A stretch of 8,221 nucleotides of DNA from an uncultured Erythrobacteraceae bacterium (GTDB taxonomy: Bacteria; Pseudomonadota; Alphaproteobacteria; Sphingomonadales; Sphingomonadaceae), in contig CAMLQG010000115.1 in the NCBI GenBank assembly GCA_946482075.1, positions 1 through 8,221 of the forward strand, written 5' to 3'. Under the pieces are notes generated by a model that was not told the origin of the DNA, ran no database searches, and saw nothing but the letters and a program-made list of their open reading frames with translations. Positions 1 to 5,503 of this stretch are shown here, in pieces. A program made the position numbers and the translations under genes. The first letter of the stretch is position 1. Every line of letters starts with the position of its first letter.

Positions 1-62
1 GGCGCTTCATCCGGCAGGTTAAGGCAGATTCCGCGCGTGTAGGAAAATGGTTTTTCACCTGT

Positions 63-88
63 CTCCTCTCCCCTGAAGGGGAGGGGAG
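63..88. terminator. GC-rich hairpin downstream of the PilZ gene, possible terminator
   Basis: Positions 63-73 pair with 78-88 around a TGAA loop (11 bp with one T-G pair). It lies 32 nt past the PilZ stop on the minus strand. No T tract follows on either strand, so it is at best a partial match to an intrinsic terminator. It could instead be one of the short CTCCCC/GGGGAG intergenic palindromes that I recall as common in sphingomonads. The rest of 1-120 holds no gene I can support. Confidence 0.4.
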
Positions 89-120
89 TTAGCCCGCGCG
101 ATCAGACCGGTGGCGGAATC

Positions 121-444
121 TTATCCGAACCGTGCGATCAGGCTGTCATGCACGATCGGACTGATCAGATGGGCGAAAGCGCAGCCTGTCAGGCTGTTGT
201 CCCACCATGCCACTTCGGCCTGGAGCGCTTCCAGTCCCGGCAGCGTCAGCCAGAGGATCGTGCCCGGCTGCATCCGCGTGACGGCGGTCGCGGAGAAGCC
301 GGACAGCGAGAGATCATGGACCACGGTCTGGAACGGCCGTCCGCCGGACTGGCGCAATTGGGCCGGGATGGTGAGCTTGGTACGCGGTGCGGAACGATCT
401 TCCTGCGCGGCAATCGAATAGCTAGTGAGCTTGTCGAGCGTCAT
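121..444 (-). CDS. PilZ-domain protein, putative c-di-GMP effector
   Basis: This 107-residue protein is essentially a stand-alone PilZ domain. The two c-di-GMP-binding signatures are visible: RxxxR at residues 17-21 (RSAPR) and (D/N)xSxxG at 44-49 (DLSLSG). A beta-rich stretch follows, ending in the typical pattern of a Trp-Trp pair and then GCAFAHL. PilZ domains bind cyclic di-GMP and pass the signal to motility, envelope or polysaccharide machinery. No partner domain, signal peptide or membrane segment is present, so it is probably a cytosolic single-domain adaptor. Its target cannot be read from the sequence. The ATG is preceded by a purine-rich AGGGGGA about 8 nt upstream, a plausible ribosome site. 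It is the last gene of the minus-strand run purF-SDR-PilZ, 89 nt after the SDR stop. The family call is firm because both motifs are intact; the biological role is inferred. Confidence 0.86.
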   Translation of the reverse strand: MTLDKLTSYSIAAQEDRSAPRTKLTIPAQLRQSGGRPFQTVVHDLSLSGFSATAVTRMQPGTILWLTLPGLEALQAEVAWWDNSLTGCAFAHLISPIVHDSLIARFG

Positions 445-483
445 GGCGCTGTCCCCCTGAGACCACGGCTCGCATGGCCGTAT

Positions 484-527
484 CCGGAAGGAAATGTGAA
501 CTTAGGTAATTTCCCTGAGGTTTCCGG
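484..527. other. Bulged 12-bp hairpin between the SDR and PilZ genes
   Basis: CCGGAA (484-489) and GGAAAT (490-495) pair with TTCCGG (522-527) and ATTTCC (509-514). This gives two 6-bp helices separated by a 7-nt bulge (515-521), with a 13-nt loop. It begins 7 nt past the SDR stop on the minus strand and lies upstream of the PilZ start. No T tract follows. It could be a processing or attenuation structure between the two genes, or chance. Confidence 0.35.
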
Positions 528-533
528 TAAGGG

Positions 534-1253
534 TTAATCCGGCTTCGCCACGCGTTCACGATGACTGGTGGGGAAGGGCTCGCCGAGCAGGGCAGTAATC
601 CGGTCCGCCACCACTTGCGGCAGTTTCACCGTCAGCGGATCTTCTCCTGGATAGGCGCGTGCGCGCATGTCCGTGCGGGTCGCGCCCGGATCGACGATCG
701 CGACGCGGATATTCGAGATGTTCTGCACTTCCTGCGCATGGCATTCCAGCAGCGCTTCGAATGCGGCCTTGGTGGCGGCATAGGCGCCCCAATAGGCGCG
801 GGGCTCCCTCCCCTGGCTGCTGGTCAGCCCGACGATCCGGGCATCCCCGCTCCGCTTCAGCAGCGGATGGAAGGCTGCGAGAAGGGCTTGGGTGGCCAGC
901 ACGTTGATCGTGATCGCCTTGTTGAAGGCGCCTTGTTCGATCTGGGTGACAGGGGTCAGTTGCGGCAGGATCGCGGCCGACAGCATCAGGATGTCGAGCT
1001 TGTCCCAGCGGTTGGAGATCGCTACCGAAAGCCGGGCGATAGCGTCCTGTTCTGACAGATCGACCGGCGCGATCGTGGCCGAGCCGCCGGCCTCGTGGAT
1101 CGCTTCCTCGATCTTTTCCAGCGCCTTCGCATCGCGCGCGGTCAGAATCACGTGCGCGCCCGCGGCGGCAAGCGCCTGCGCGGTCGCCGCGCCGATCCCC
1201 TTGCTCGCGCCGGTAACCAGCGCGAGCTGACCTTCGAACGGTCCTGAAGACAT
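534..1253 (-). CDS. SDR-family NAD(P)-dependent oxidoreductase, YciK-like
   Basis: This 239-residue classical short-chain dehydrogenase/reductase has a Rossmann fold. The cofactor motif TGASKGIG is at residues 14-21, and Asp65 and Leu66 fit the adenine-contact position. Asn117, Ser145 or Ser146, Tyr158 and Lys162 (YAATK) form the expected catalytic set. The usual NNAG motif is replaced by LSAA near residues 91-94. The segment PGATRTDMRARAYPGEDP resembles the E. coli YciK subgroup, in which a TRTxMRAxAxPxEDP stretch follows the active site. Arg40 after the second strand hints at NADP(H) preference, which is an inference. The substrate is unknown. The ATG lies one base outside the inverted-repeat element to its right. 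A possible ribosome site, AAGAGG, lies inside that element 11 nt upstream, a longer spacing than usual. The gene is co-directional with purF and followed by the PilZ gene. It probably belongs to the purF transcript unless the intervening element ends transcription. Confidence 0.95.
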   Translation of the reverse strand: MSSGPFEGQLALVTGASKGIGAATAQALAAAGAHVILTARDAKALEKIEEAIHEAGGSATIAPVDLSEQDAIARLSVAISNRWDKLDILMLSAAILPQLTPVTQIEQGAFNKAITINVLATQALLAAFHPLLKRSGDARIVGLTSSQGREPRAYWGAYAATKAAFEALLECHAQEVQNISNIRVAIVDPGATRTDMRARAYPGEDPLTVKLPQVVADRITALLGEPFPTSHRERVAKPD

Positions 1254-1477
1254 CAGGGCTCGGACCTCTTACCAGCAGGCCCGAGGCGGCCGAATGGCGA
1301 ACATATCGAGCCGAAATGCACGTCGCCACGGCTGGCTGCCATGGCCAGCGCATTTCGGTTCGAGATGGAAGCCATTCGGTCGTCCCTGCGGGATTTGATC
1401 AAAATGGCCCATTGCTGCGTCAAAAAGTCTTGAAATATCGACATATTTCTACGTCTTTTTTCCTTGCACTGAGCCAT
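1253..1477 (-). CDS. Possible small ORF inside the palindromic element, overlapping the SDR start
   Basis: The ORF can encode up to 74 residues from the ATG at 1477, or 63 from an internal ATG that begins MSIFQDFLTQ. Its TGA shares its A with the SDR start codon (TGATG), an arrangement typical of translational coupling. Against it: I recognise no family, the ribosome site is poor, third-position GC is low in the first half, and the reading frame runs through several hairpins. The last ten residues (LGPAGKRSEP) come from the left repeat arm. The same ten end an ORF on the opposite strand through the right arm, so that tail is a by-product of the inverted repeat. It may be a leader ORF or chance. 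I keep it only because of the overlap with the SDR start. Confidence 0.25.
   Translation of the reverse strand: MAQCKEKRRRNMSIFQDFLTQQWAILIKSRRDDRMASISNRNALAMAASRGDVHFGSICSPFGRLGPAGKRSEP
1290..1379. other. 90-nt nested imperfect hairpin inside the palindromic element
   Basis: Four paired segments nest in order. CCGAATGGC (1290-1298) pairs with GCCATTCGG (1371-1379). Positions 1302-1310 pair with 1359-1367 with one mismatch and one wobble pair. CCGAAATGC (1311-1319) pairs with GCATTTCGG (1350-1358). GCTGGC (1331-1336) pairs with GCCAGC (1344-1349) at the tip. The symmetry means either strand's RNA could fold this way. It lies upstream of the SDR start in the minus-strand transcript. Confidence 0.7.
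1422..1461. terminator. AT-rich hairpin between A and T tracts, weak bidirectional terminator candidate
   Basis: GAAATAT (1432-1438) and ATATTTC (1443-1449) form a perfect 7-bp stem with a CGAC loop. Outside it, AAAAAG (1422-1427) can pair with CTTTTT (1455-1460), leaving T tracts on both strands. This resembles a bidirectional terminator and lies 58 nt past the purF stop. The stem is poor in GC and would be weak, so an operator-like palindrome is an alternative. Confidence 0.35.
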
Positions 1478-1518
1478 TTTGCTTCAAGCCTCGGACCTGC
1501 TGGTAAGAGGTCCGAGCC

Positions 1519-2991
1519 CTAGGCTACCTTGTTGACCGGGAAGGGAAGCTGGGCCGCCTGTTCATCCCGTTCGCCAAGATCGGTGAGGGAAGTGGGATAA
1601 TCGCCCGTGAAGCAGGCATCGCAATATTGCGGGCAGGCCTGGTTGCGACCGGCTTCGCCCACCGCGCGATAGAGCCCGTCGATCGAGACGAAGGCAAGGC
1701 TGTCCGCCTGGATGAACTGGCGCATCGCCTCGATATCCATCTGGGCGGCGAGCAGCTTGGAGCGTTCCGGCGTATCGACGCCGTAGAAGCAGCTATGCCC
1801 GGTGGGCGGGCTGGCGATGCGCATATGCACTTCGCTGGCGCCGGCATCGCGCATCATCTGGACGATCTGCAGGCTGGTCGTGCCGCGCACGATGGAATCG
1901 TCGATCAGCACGATCCGCTTGCCTTCCACCAAGGCGCGATTGGCGTTGTGCTTGCGTTTCACGCTCGAGGAACGGGCGCCGTCGGACGGCTGGATGAAGG
2001 TGCGCCCGACATAGTGCGAACGGATGATGCCGAGTTCGAACGGCATGCCCGATTTCTGGGAATAGCCGATCGCCGCCGGCACGCCGCTGTCAGGCACGGG
2101 AACGACGAGATCCGCGTCCACTGGGCTTTCGCTGGCGAGCTGCGCGCCGATTTCCTTGCGCACCGAATAGACCGAACGCTTGTCGAAGATCGAATCCGGC
2201 CGGCTGAAATAGACATGCTCGAAAATGCAGGGCCGGGCATTGTGCCGGCCGAAGGGATGGTGCGCGGTGACCTTGCCCTCGAAATCCACCTGCACCAGCT
2301 CGCCCGGATCGACCTGGCGGATGAATTCCGCGCCGACGACATCGAGCGCGACCGTTTCGCTGGCGAAGATATGAGCATCGCCGATCCTTCCCATCACCAG
2401 CGGGCGGATGCCCAGCGGATCGCGGCAGGCCATCATGCCCTGCGGGGTCATGCAGATCAGCGAATAGGCGCCTTCCACCAGCCGCAGCGCATCCACGAAG
2501 CGGTCCATCAGCGTGGGATAGCGGCTGGTCGCCACCAGGTGGATGATGACTTCGGTGTCGGAGGTCGACTGGAAGATCGCGCCCTTGCGCACCAGGTCGC
2601 GGCGCAGGTGCATCGCGTTGGAGATATTGCCGTTATGCGCGATGGCGAAGCCGCCCGATGCGAGATCGGCATAGAGCGGCTGGATATTGCGCAGGCCGGA
2701 CCCCCCCGTGGTGGAATAGCGGACATGGCCCGCGGCCATATGGCCCGGCAGTTCGCGCATCGCGTCGCTGCTGGAGAAATTCTCCGCGACATGACCGAGC
2801 CCGCGGCGGGAGTAGAACTCCGCCCCGTCGAAGCTGGTGATGCCGGCTGCTTCCTGGCCGCGATGCTGGAGCGCGTGGAGGCCGAGCGCGGTGATCGCGG
2901 CCGCATCGGTTGCGCCGATGACGCCGAAAATGCCGCATTCCTCACGCAGCTTGTCTCCGTCTGCGTCCAGGAAGGGATGAGTAATGTTCAT
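1519..2991 (-). CDS. purF: Amidophosphoribosyltransferase
   Basis: PurF transfers the amide of glutamine to PRPP to give 5-phosphoribosylamine, the first committed step of de novo purine synthesis in the cytosol. This 490-residue protein is of the Bacillus type. A short propeptide (residues 1-18) precedes the nucleophile Cys19 in EECGIFGV, which becomes N-terminal after processing. The N-terminal glutaminase half shows HVRYSTTGGS (89-98), the HNGN motif (119-122) and SDTEVIIH (144-151). The C-terminal phosphoribosyltransferase half holds the PRPP loop VLIDDSIVRGTTS (361-373). Cys255, Cys401, Cys457 and Cys460 (CDAC) match the four ligands of the [4Fe-4S] cluster of the B. subtilis enzyme, with nearly the same spacing. 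The length is normal for the family. The Shine-Dalgarno sequence before the ATG is weak. The gene is divergent from lolC and followed by the palindromic element and the SDR gene. The two terminal bases of its TAG stop on the plus strand belong to the repeat arm. Confidence 0.98.
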   Translation of the reverse strand: MNITHPFLDADGDKLREECGIFGVIGATDAAAITALGLHALQHRGQEAAGITSFDGAEFYSRRGLGHVAENFSSSDAMRELPGHMAAGHVRYSTTGGSGLRNIQPLYADLASGGFAIAHNGNISNAMHLRRDLVRKGAIFQSTSDTEVIIHLVATSRYPTLMDRFVDALRLVEGAYSLICMTPQGMMACRDPLGIRPLVMGRIGDAHIFASETVALDVVGAEFIRQVDPGELVQVDFEGKVTAHHPFGRHNARPCIFEHVYFSRPDSIFDKRSVYSVRKEIGAQLASESPVDADLVVPVPDSGVPAAIGYSQKSGMPFELGIIRSHYVGRTFIQPSDGARSSSVKRKHNANRALVEGKRIVLIDDSIVRGTTSLQIVQMMRDAGASEVHMRIASPPTGHSCFYGVDTPERSKLLAAQMDIEAMRQFIQADSLAFVSIDGLYRAVGEAGRNQACPQYCDACFTGDYPTSLTDLGERDEQAAQLPFPVNKVA

Positions 2992-3168
2992 AAATTCGAG
3001 GACTCGCCAAAGTTTTCCCCGGGGTGGGGCCCCAATGGCGATGTTGCGCGCAGATTACAAGATGCAATGCCCGGGGATTGTGGCTTGTCCGCAACAGAAA
3101 CCGTGTTGCTTCGGGAACCTGCGCTGCCTAAACCGCTGCCAACGACGATAACCGGACTGGCCATTTCC
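2992..3168. promoter_or_regulatory. Divergent intergenic region between purF and lolC
   Basis: Both transcription units must start in or near these 177 bp, but I see no convincing -35/-10 pair for either. The visible structure is two adjacent 8-bp GC palindromes, CCCCGGGG (3017-3024) and GGGGCCCC (3026-3033), and a 6-bp hairpin GCAACA/TGTTGC (3091-3096 with 3104-3109). No purine riboswitch was recognised. Confidence 0.45.
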
Positions 3169-4410
3169 TTGATCCTTTCCAATTTCGAATGGACCATCGC
3201 CAAGCGCTACATGCTGCCGGGGCGCGGCGAAGCGTTCATCGCTCTCGTCGCGGGGATCAGCCTCGTGGCGGTGATGCTCGGTGTCGCGGCCCTCGTCATC
3301 GTGATGAGCGTGATGAACGGGTTCCGCGCCGAATTGCTGGACAAGATCGTGGGGCTGAACGGTCACGCCATCGTCCAGGCCTATGGCGGTCGGCTCGACA
3401 ATTGGCAGCAGATCCTGAAGGAAGTGCGCGCGACGCCCGGTGTCGTCCGTGCCTCGCCGCTGATCGAACAGCCGCTGCTGACCAGCTTCAACGGCCGGGT
3501 GGAAGCCGTGCTGGTGCGCGGCAACACGATGCAAGACATCAAGCGGCTGGAGCCGCAGAAGGTGCAGGGCGATCTCGCTTCGCTGCAACCGGGCGCCGGC
3601 AATGTGGCGATCGGCGCGCGGCTGGCGGAAAATCTCGGGGCGCGCGTGGGCGACGTGATCACGATCATCAATCCGCAGGGGCGCAGCACGCCTTTCGGCA
3701 CCGTGCCGCGCCAGATCGGCTATACGGTGGGCGCGATCTTCGAGATCGGCATCTATGATTACGACAAGGCCTTCGTGGTCATGCCGATGAAGGATGCGCA
3801 GACGCTGATGCTCACCGGCGACACCGTGGGCATGATCGAAGTGAAGACGACCGATCCCGATACCGCCGCGCAGACGCTGGCGCCCATCGGCCGCAAGCTG
3901 GCCGGACAGGCGGTGATCACCGACTGGAAGACGATCAACGCCTCGCTGTTCGAAGCGCTGGCGGTGGAGCGCGTGGCGATGTTCGTCGTGCTGTCGATCA
4001 TCGTGCTGGTCGCCGTGTTCAACATCCTCAGCTCGCTCATCATGCTGGTCCGCGCGAAGACGCGAGACATCGCGATCCTGCGCACGATGGGCGCGACGCG
4101 ACGATCGCTGCTGAAGATCTTCGTGACCACGGGGTTCCTGATCGGTGCCCTGGGCACGGCCGCCGGCTTGTTGCTCGGTTTCGTCTTCCTCTATTTCCGT
4201 CAGCCGATCCTGCGCGTGATCGAGATCGTGACCGGCCAGAACCTGTGGGACCCGTCGATCCGCTTCCTGGCCGAGCTGCCGAGCCGGACCGATCCCGCGG
4301 AAGTGACCGTGATTTCGCTGATGGCGCTCGCCTTCAGCTTCCTCGCCACGCTCTACCCCGCGATGAAGGCGGCGAGCACCGATCCCGTGCAGGTGCTGCG
4401 CTATGAGTGA
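3169..4410 (+). CDS. lolC: Lipoprotein-releasing ABC transporter permease, LolC/LolE family
   Basis: This is the inner-membrane permease of the Lol exporter, which extracts mature lipoproteins from the inner membrane and hands them to periplasmic LolA. At 413 residues it has the family's usual size and plan. One membrane helix lies near residues 22-50 ([12 protein letters not shown] through [10 protein letters not shown]). A large periplasmic domain follows to about 270, and then three helices near 271-295, 319-345 and 380-402. The conserved coupling segment [19 protein letters not shown] lies between the second and third helices. The stretch [14 protein letters not shown] (169-182) looks like the hook loop by which E. 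coli LolC grips LolA. The start is chosen as TTG at 3169 because it gives [23 protein letters not shown], which fits the family N-terminus. The frame is open far upstream, with an ATG at 3067 and another at 2977, but those extensions look unlike protein. No clear ribosome site supports any of the starts. The 3' end overlaps lolD by 8 nt, so translation is probably coupled. Confidence 0.93.
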   Translation: MILSNFEWTIAKRYMLPGRGEAFIALVAGISLVAVMLGVAALVIVMSVMNGFRAELLDKIVGLNGHAIVQAYGGRLDNWQQILKEVRATPGVVRASPLIEQPLLTSFNGRVEAVLVRGNTMQDIKRLEPQKVQGDLASLQPGAGNVAIGARLAENLGARVGDVITIINPQGRSTPFGTVPRQIGYTVGAIFEIGIYDYDKAFVVMPMKDAQTLMLTGDTVGMIEVKTTDPDTAAQTLAPIGRKLAGQAVITDWKTINASLFEALAVERVAMFVVLSIIVLVAVFNILSSLIMLVRAKTRDIAILRTMGATRRSLLKIFVTTGFLIGALGTAAGLLLGFVFLYFRQPILRVIEIVTGQNLWDPSIRFLAELPSRTDPAEVTVISLMALAFSFLATLYPAMKAASTDPVQVLRYE

Positions 4411-5077
4411 GCCGGTCGTCAGACTTATGGGGCTGACCCGCAGTTTCGAACAGGGCGGGGTGAAGATCGACGTTCTGCGCGGAGTCGACCTTGCGATCCA
4501 GCCCGGGGAGATCGTGGCGTTGCTGGGGCCTTCCGGGTCCGGCAAGTCCACGCTGCTGCAGGCGGTCGGGCTGCTCGAAGGCGGGTTCGGCGGGCGGATC
4601 GAGATCGCGGGGACGGACGCCAGCGTGCTTTCCGGCGACGATCGCACCACGCTGCGCCGTGACCATCTGGGCTTCGTGTACCAATTTCACCACCTGCTGC
4701 CGGATTTCACCGCGCAGGAGAATGTCGTCCTGCCCCAGCTCGTCGCCGGCAAGACGACGGCGGAAGCGCAGGAGCGGGCGCGTGAATTGCTCGCCTCGCT
4801 CGGTCTCGAACAGCGGCTCGATCACCGGCCGAGCCAGCTTTCGGGCGGCGAGCAGCAGCGCGTGGCCGTGGCCCGTGCGCTCGCCAACCGGCCGCAGCTG
4901 GTGCTGGCGGACGAGCCTACCGGCAATCTCGATGAAGCGACCGCGGATCGAGTTCTGCGCGAATTCGTTAGACTGGTGCGAGGTGAAAACAGCGCGGCGC
5001 TCGTCGCCACGCATAATGAGCGCCTCGCCCTGGCGATGGATCGCGTGGTGCGGCTCCACGAAGGGGTTTTGGAATAG
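4403..5077 (+). CDS. lolD: Lipoprotein-releasing ABC transporter ATP-binding protein
   Basis: LolD is the cytosolic ATPase that powers lipoprotein release by the Lol permease. All ABC motifs are intact in 224 residues: Walker [10 protein letters not shown] (42-50), Q-loop Gln94 ([11 protein letters not shown]), signature [15 protein letters not shown] (146-160), Walker B VLADEP with catalytic Glu171, D-loop NLDE (175-178) and the H-loop His204 (ATHN). The segment [16 protein letters not shown] is typical of the LolD/MacB/FtsE group, and the adjoining permease points to LolD. The ATG overlaps the permease stop by 8 nt. Only one permease gene adjoins it, unlike the lolCDE arrangement of E. coli. 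The permease may therefore work as a homodimer with two LolD subunits, like the LolF type, unless a second permease is encoded elsewhere. Confidence 0.97.
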   Translation: MSEPVVRLMGLTRSFEQGGVKIDVLRGVDLAIQPGEIVALLGPSGSGKSTLLQAVGLLEGGFGGRIEIAGTDASVLSGDDRTTLRRDHLGFVYQFHHLLPDFTAQENVVLPQLVAGKTTAEAQERARELLASLGLEQRLDHRPSQLSGGEQQRVAVARALANRPQLVLADEPTGNLDEATADRVLREFVRLVRGENSAALVATHNERLALAMDRVVRLHEGVLE

Positions 5078-5127
5078 ATCGCTGCGCGCGTGCCCGCTCC
5101 GGCGATCCGAGCAAAGGACGCGGACAT

Positions 5128-5403
5128 ATGAGCGATCATCCCAGCACTTTTCACTCGGAACCGGCGAACGGGCGTCAGATCCATTGGGACGATCATGCGA
5201 GCCTGCACCGGAAGGGCGATGGCGAAGGGCTGTTCGCCGGCTTCAAGCTGCTGCGGCAGGGAAGCCTGGCGGAACTGATCGCTTTCGTGCGGCATCTGCC
5301 CGAAGCGGACAGGAGCGGCTACGTGATCCTGAAATCGGGCGATCGGCGGCTCGAAATCGCCGAGATCATGTCGCTTGCGAACCGGTCGGACTTTCCGGGG
5401 TAG
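5128..5403 (+). CDS. Hypothetical 91-residue protein downstream of lolD
   Basis: I do not recognise this protein. The N-terminal third (residues 1-34) is polar and rich in His, Asp and Glu and looks flexible. The remainder (about 35-91) has the alternating hydrophobic pattern of a small alpha/beta domain: GLFAGFKLLRQGSLAELIAF, then SGYVILKSGDRRLEIAEIMSLA. There is no signal peptide, lipobox or membrane helix, so a cytosolic location is likely. The ribosome site AAAGGA lies 9 nt before the ATG and supports this start. It follows lolD by 50 nt on the same strand with no obvious terminator between, so it could share the lol transcript. Any link to lipoprotein export would rest on position alone. 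The REP-like palindrome begins 12 nt past the stop. Confidence 0.75.
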   Translation: MSDHPSTFHSEPANGRQIHWDDHASLHRKGDGEGLFAGFKLLRQGSLAELIAFVRHLPEADRSGYVILKSGDRRLEIAEIMSLANRSDFPG

Positions 5404-5414
5404 ACTATAATATC

Positions 5415-5490
5415 GTCATTGCGAGCGCAGCGAACCAATCCAGGGCCCGACGTGTTTCGCTCCGGATTGCTTCGCTGCGCTCGCATTGAC
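5415..5490. repeat. REP-like palindrome between convergent genes
   Basis: Positions 5415-5443 pair with 5462-5490 at 26 of 29 positions, around an 18-nt spacer. The arm, beginning GTCATTGCGAGCGCAGCGAA, belongs to a widespread intergenic repeat known from many proteobacterial genomes. Its translations read like VIASAANQS, a recurring spurious peptide in annotations. It lies between two genes that end facing each other, the usual place for such elements, and could stop transcription from both sides. Confidence 0.85.
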
Positions 5491-5503
5491 AGAAAGCCAG
5501 TTC

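Larger units (their letters stand above)
1255..1520. repeat. 266-bp element bounded by a 33-bp inverted repeat, MITE-like or structured leader
   Basis: The left arm (1255-1287) and right arm (1488-1520) are reverse complements at 32 of 33 positions; the single difference is the C at 1280. Each arm is also a local palindrome: CTCGGACCT, a 9-nt loop, then AGGTCCGAG. It is perfect in the right arm (1490-1498 with 1508-1516) and has one mismatch in the left arm (1259-1267 with 1277-1285). The element fills the gap between purF and the SDR gene almost exactly. Its right end covers two bases of the purF stop codon and its left end is one base from the SDR ATG. I see no target-site duplication and no transposase. 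The interior is more AT-rich on its right side than the flanking genes. A non-autonomous mobile element fits the terminal repeats. A conserved RNA structure fits the exact placement. Confidence 0.75.

Noticed and set aside
1..60. Possible gene end, or a minus-strand start at the CAT of 8-10, at the left edge
   Set aside because: Too little sequence to judge: the plus frames stop within 95 nt, and the minus-strand ATG has no ribosome site and only about three codons in view.
1255..1520. CRISPR or tRNA-like interpretation of the repeated arms
   Set aside because: There are only two copies, inverted and not direct. No cloverleaf, anticodon arm or T-loop sequence can be laid out.
1316..1522. 68-codon plus-strand ORF inside the palindromic element
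   Set aside because: It is a mirror by-product of the inverted repeat: its last ten residues duplicate those of the minus-strand ORF, and it has no ribosome site or downstream partner.
1627..3168. Long plus-strand open frame antisense to purF, continuous with lolC
   Set aside because: Its translation is rich in Arg, His, Asp and Ala with no family resemblance. The opposite strand encodes a complete PurF with all motifs. Such shadow frames are common in GC-rich DNA.
3055..4650. 531-codon minus-strand frame antisense to lolC and the start of lolD
   Set aside because: Low-complexity composition dominated by His, Arg, Asp and Gln; the plus strand carries intact Lol proteins.
5077..5107. GATCGC/GCGATC inverted pair between lolD and the small protein
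   Set aside because: Only 6 bp with a 19-nt loop and no T tract; likely chance in GC-rich sequence.
5406..5411. Perfect TATAAT just after the 91-residue gene
   Set aside because: No -35 element at proper spacing, and transcription rightward would only enter the REP-like repeat and the antisense of the Yip1-family gene.
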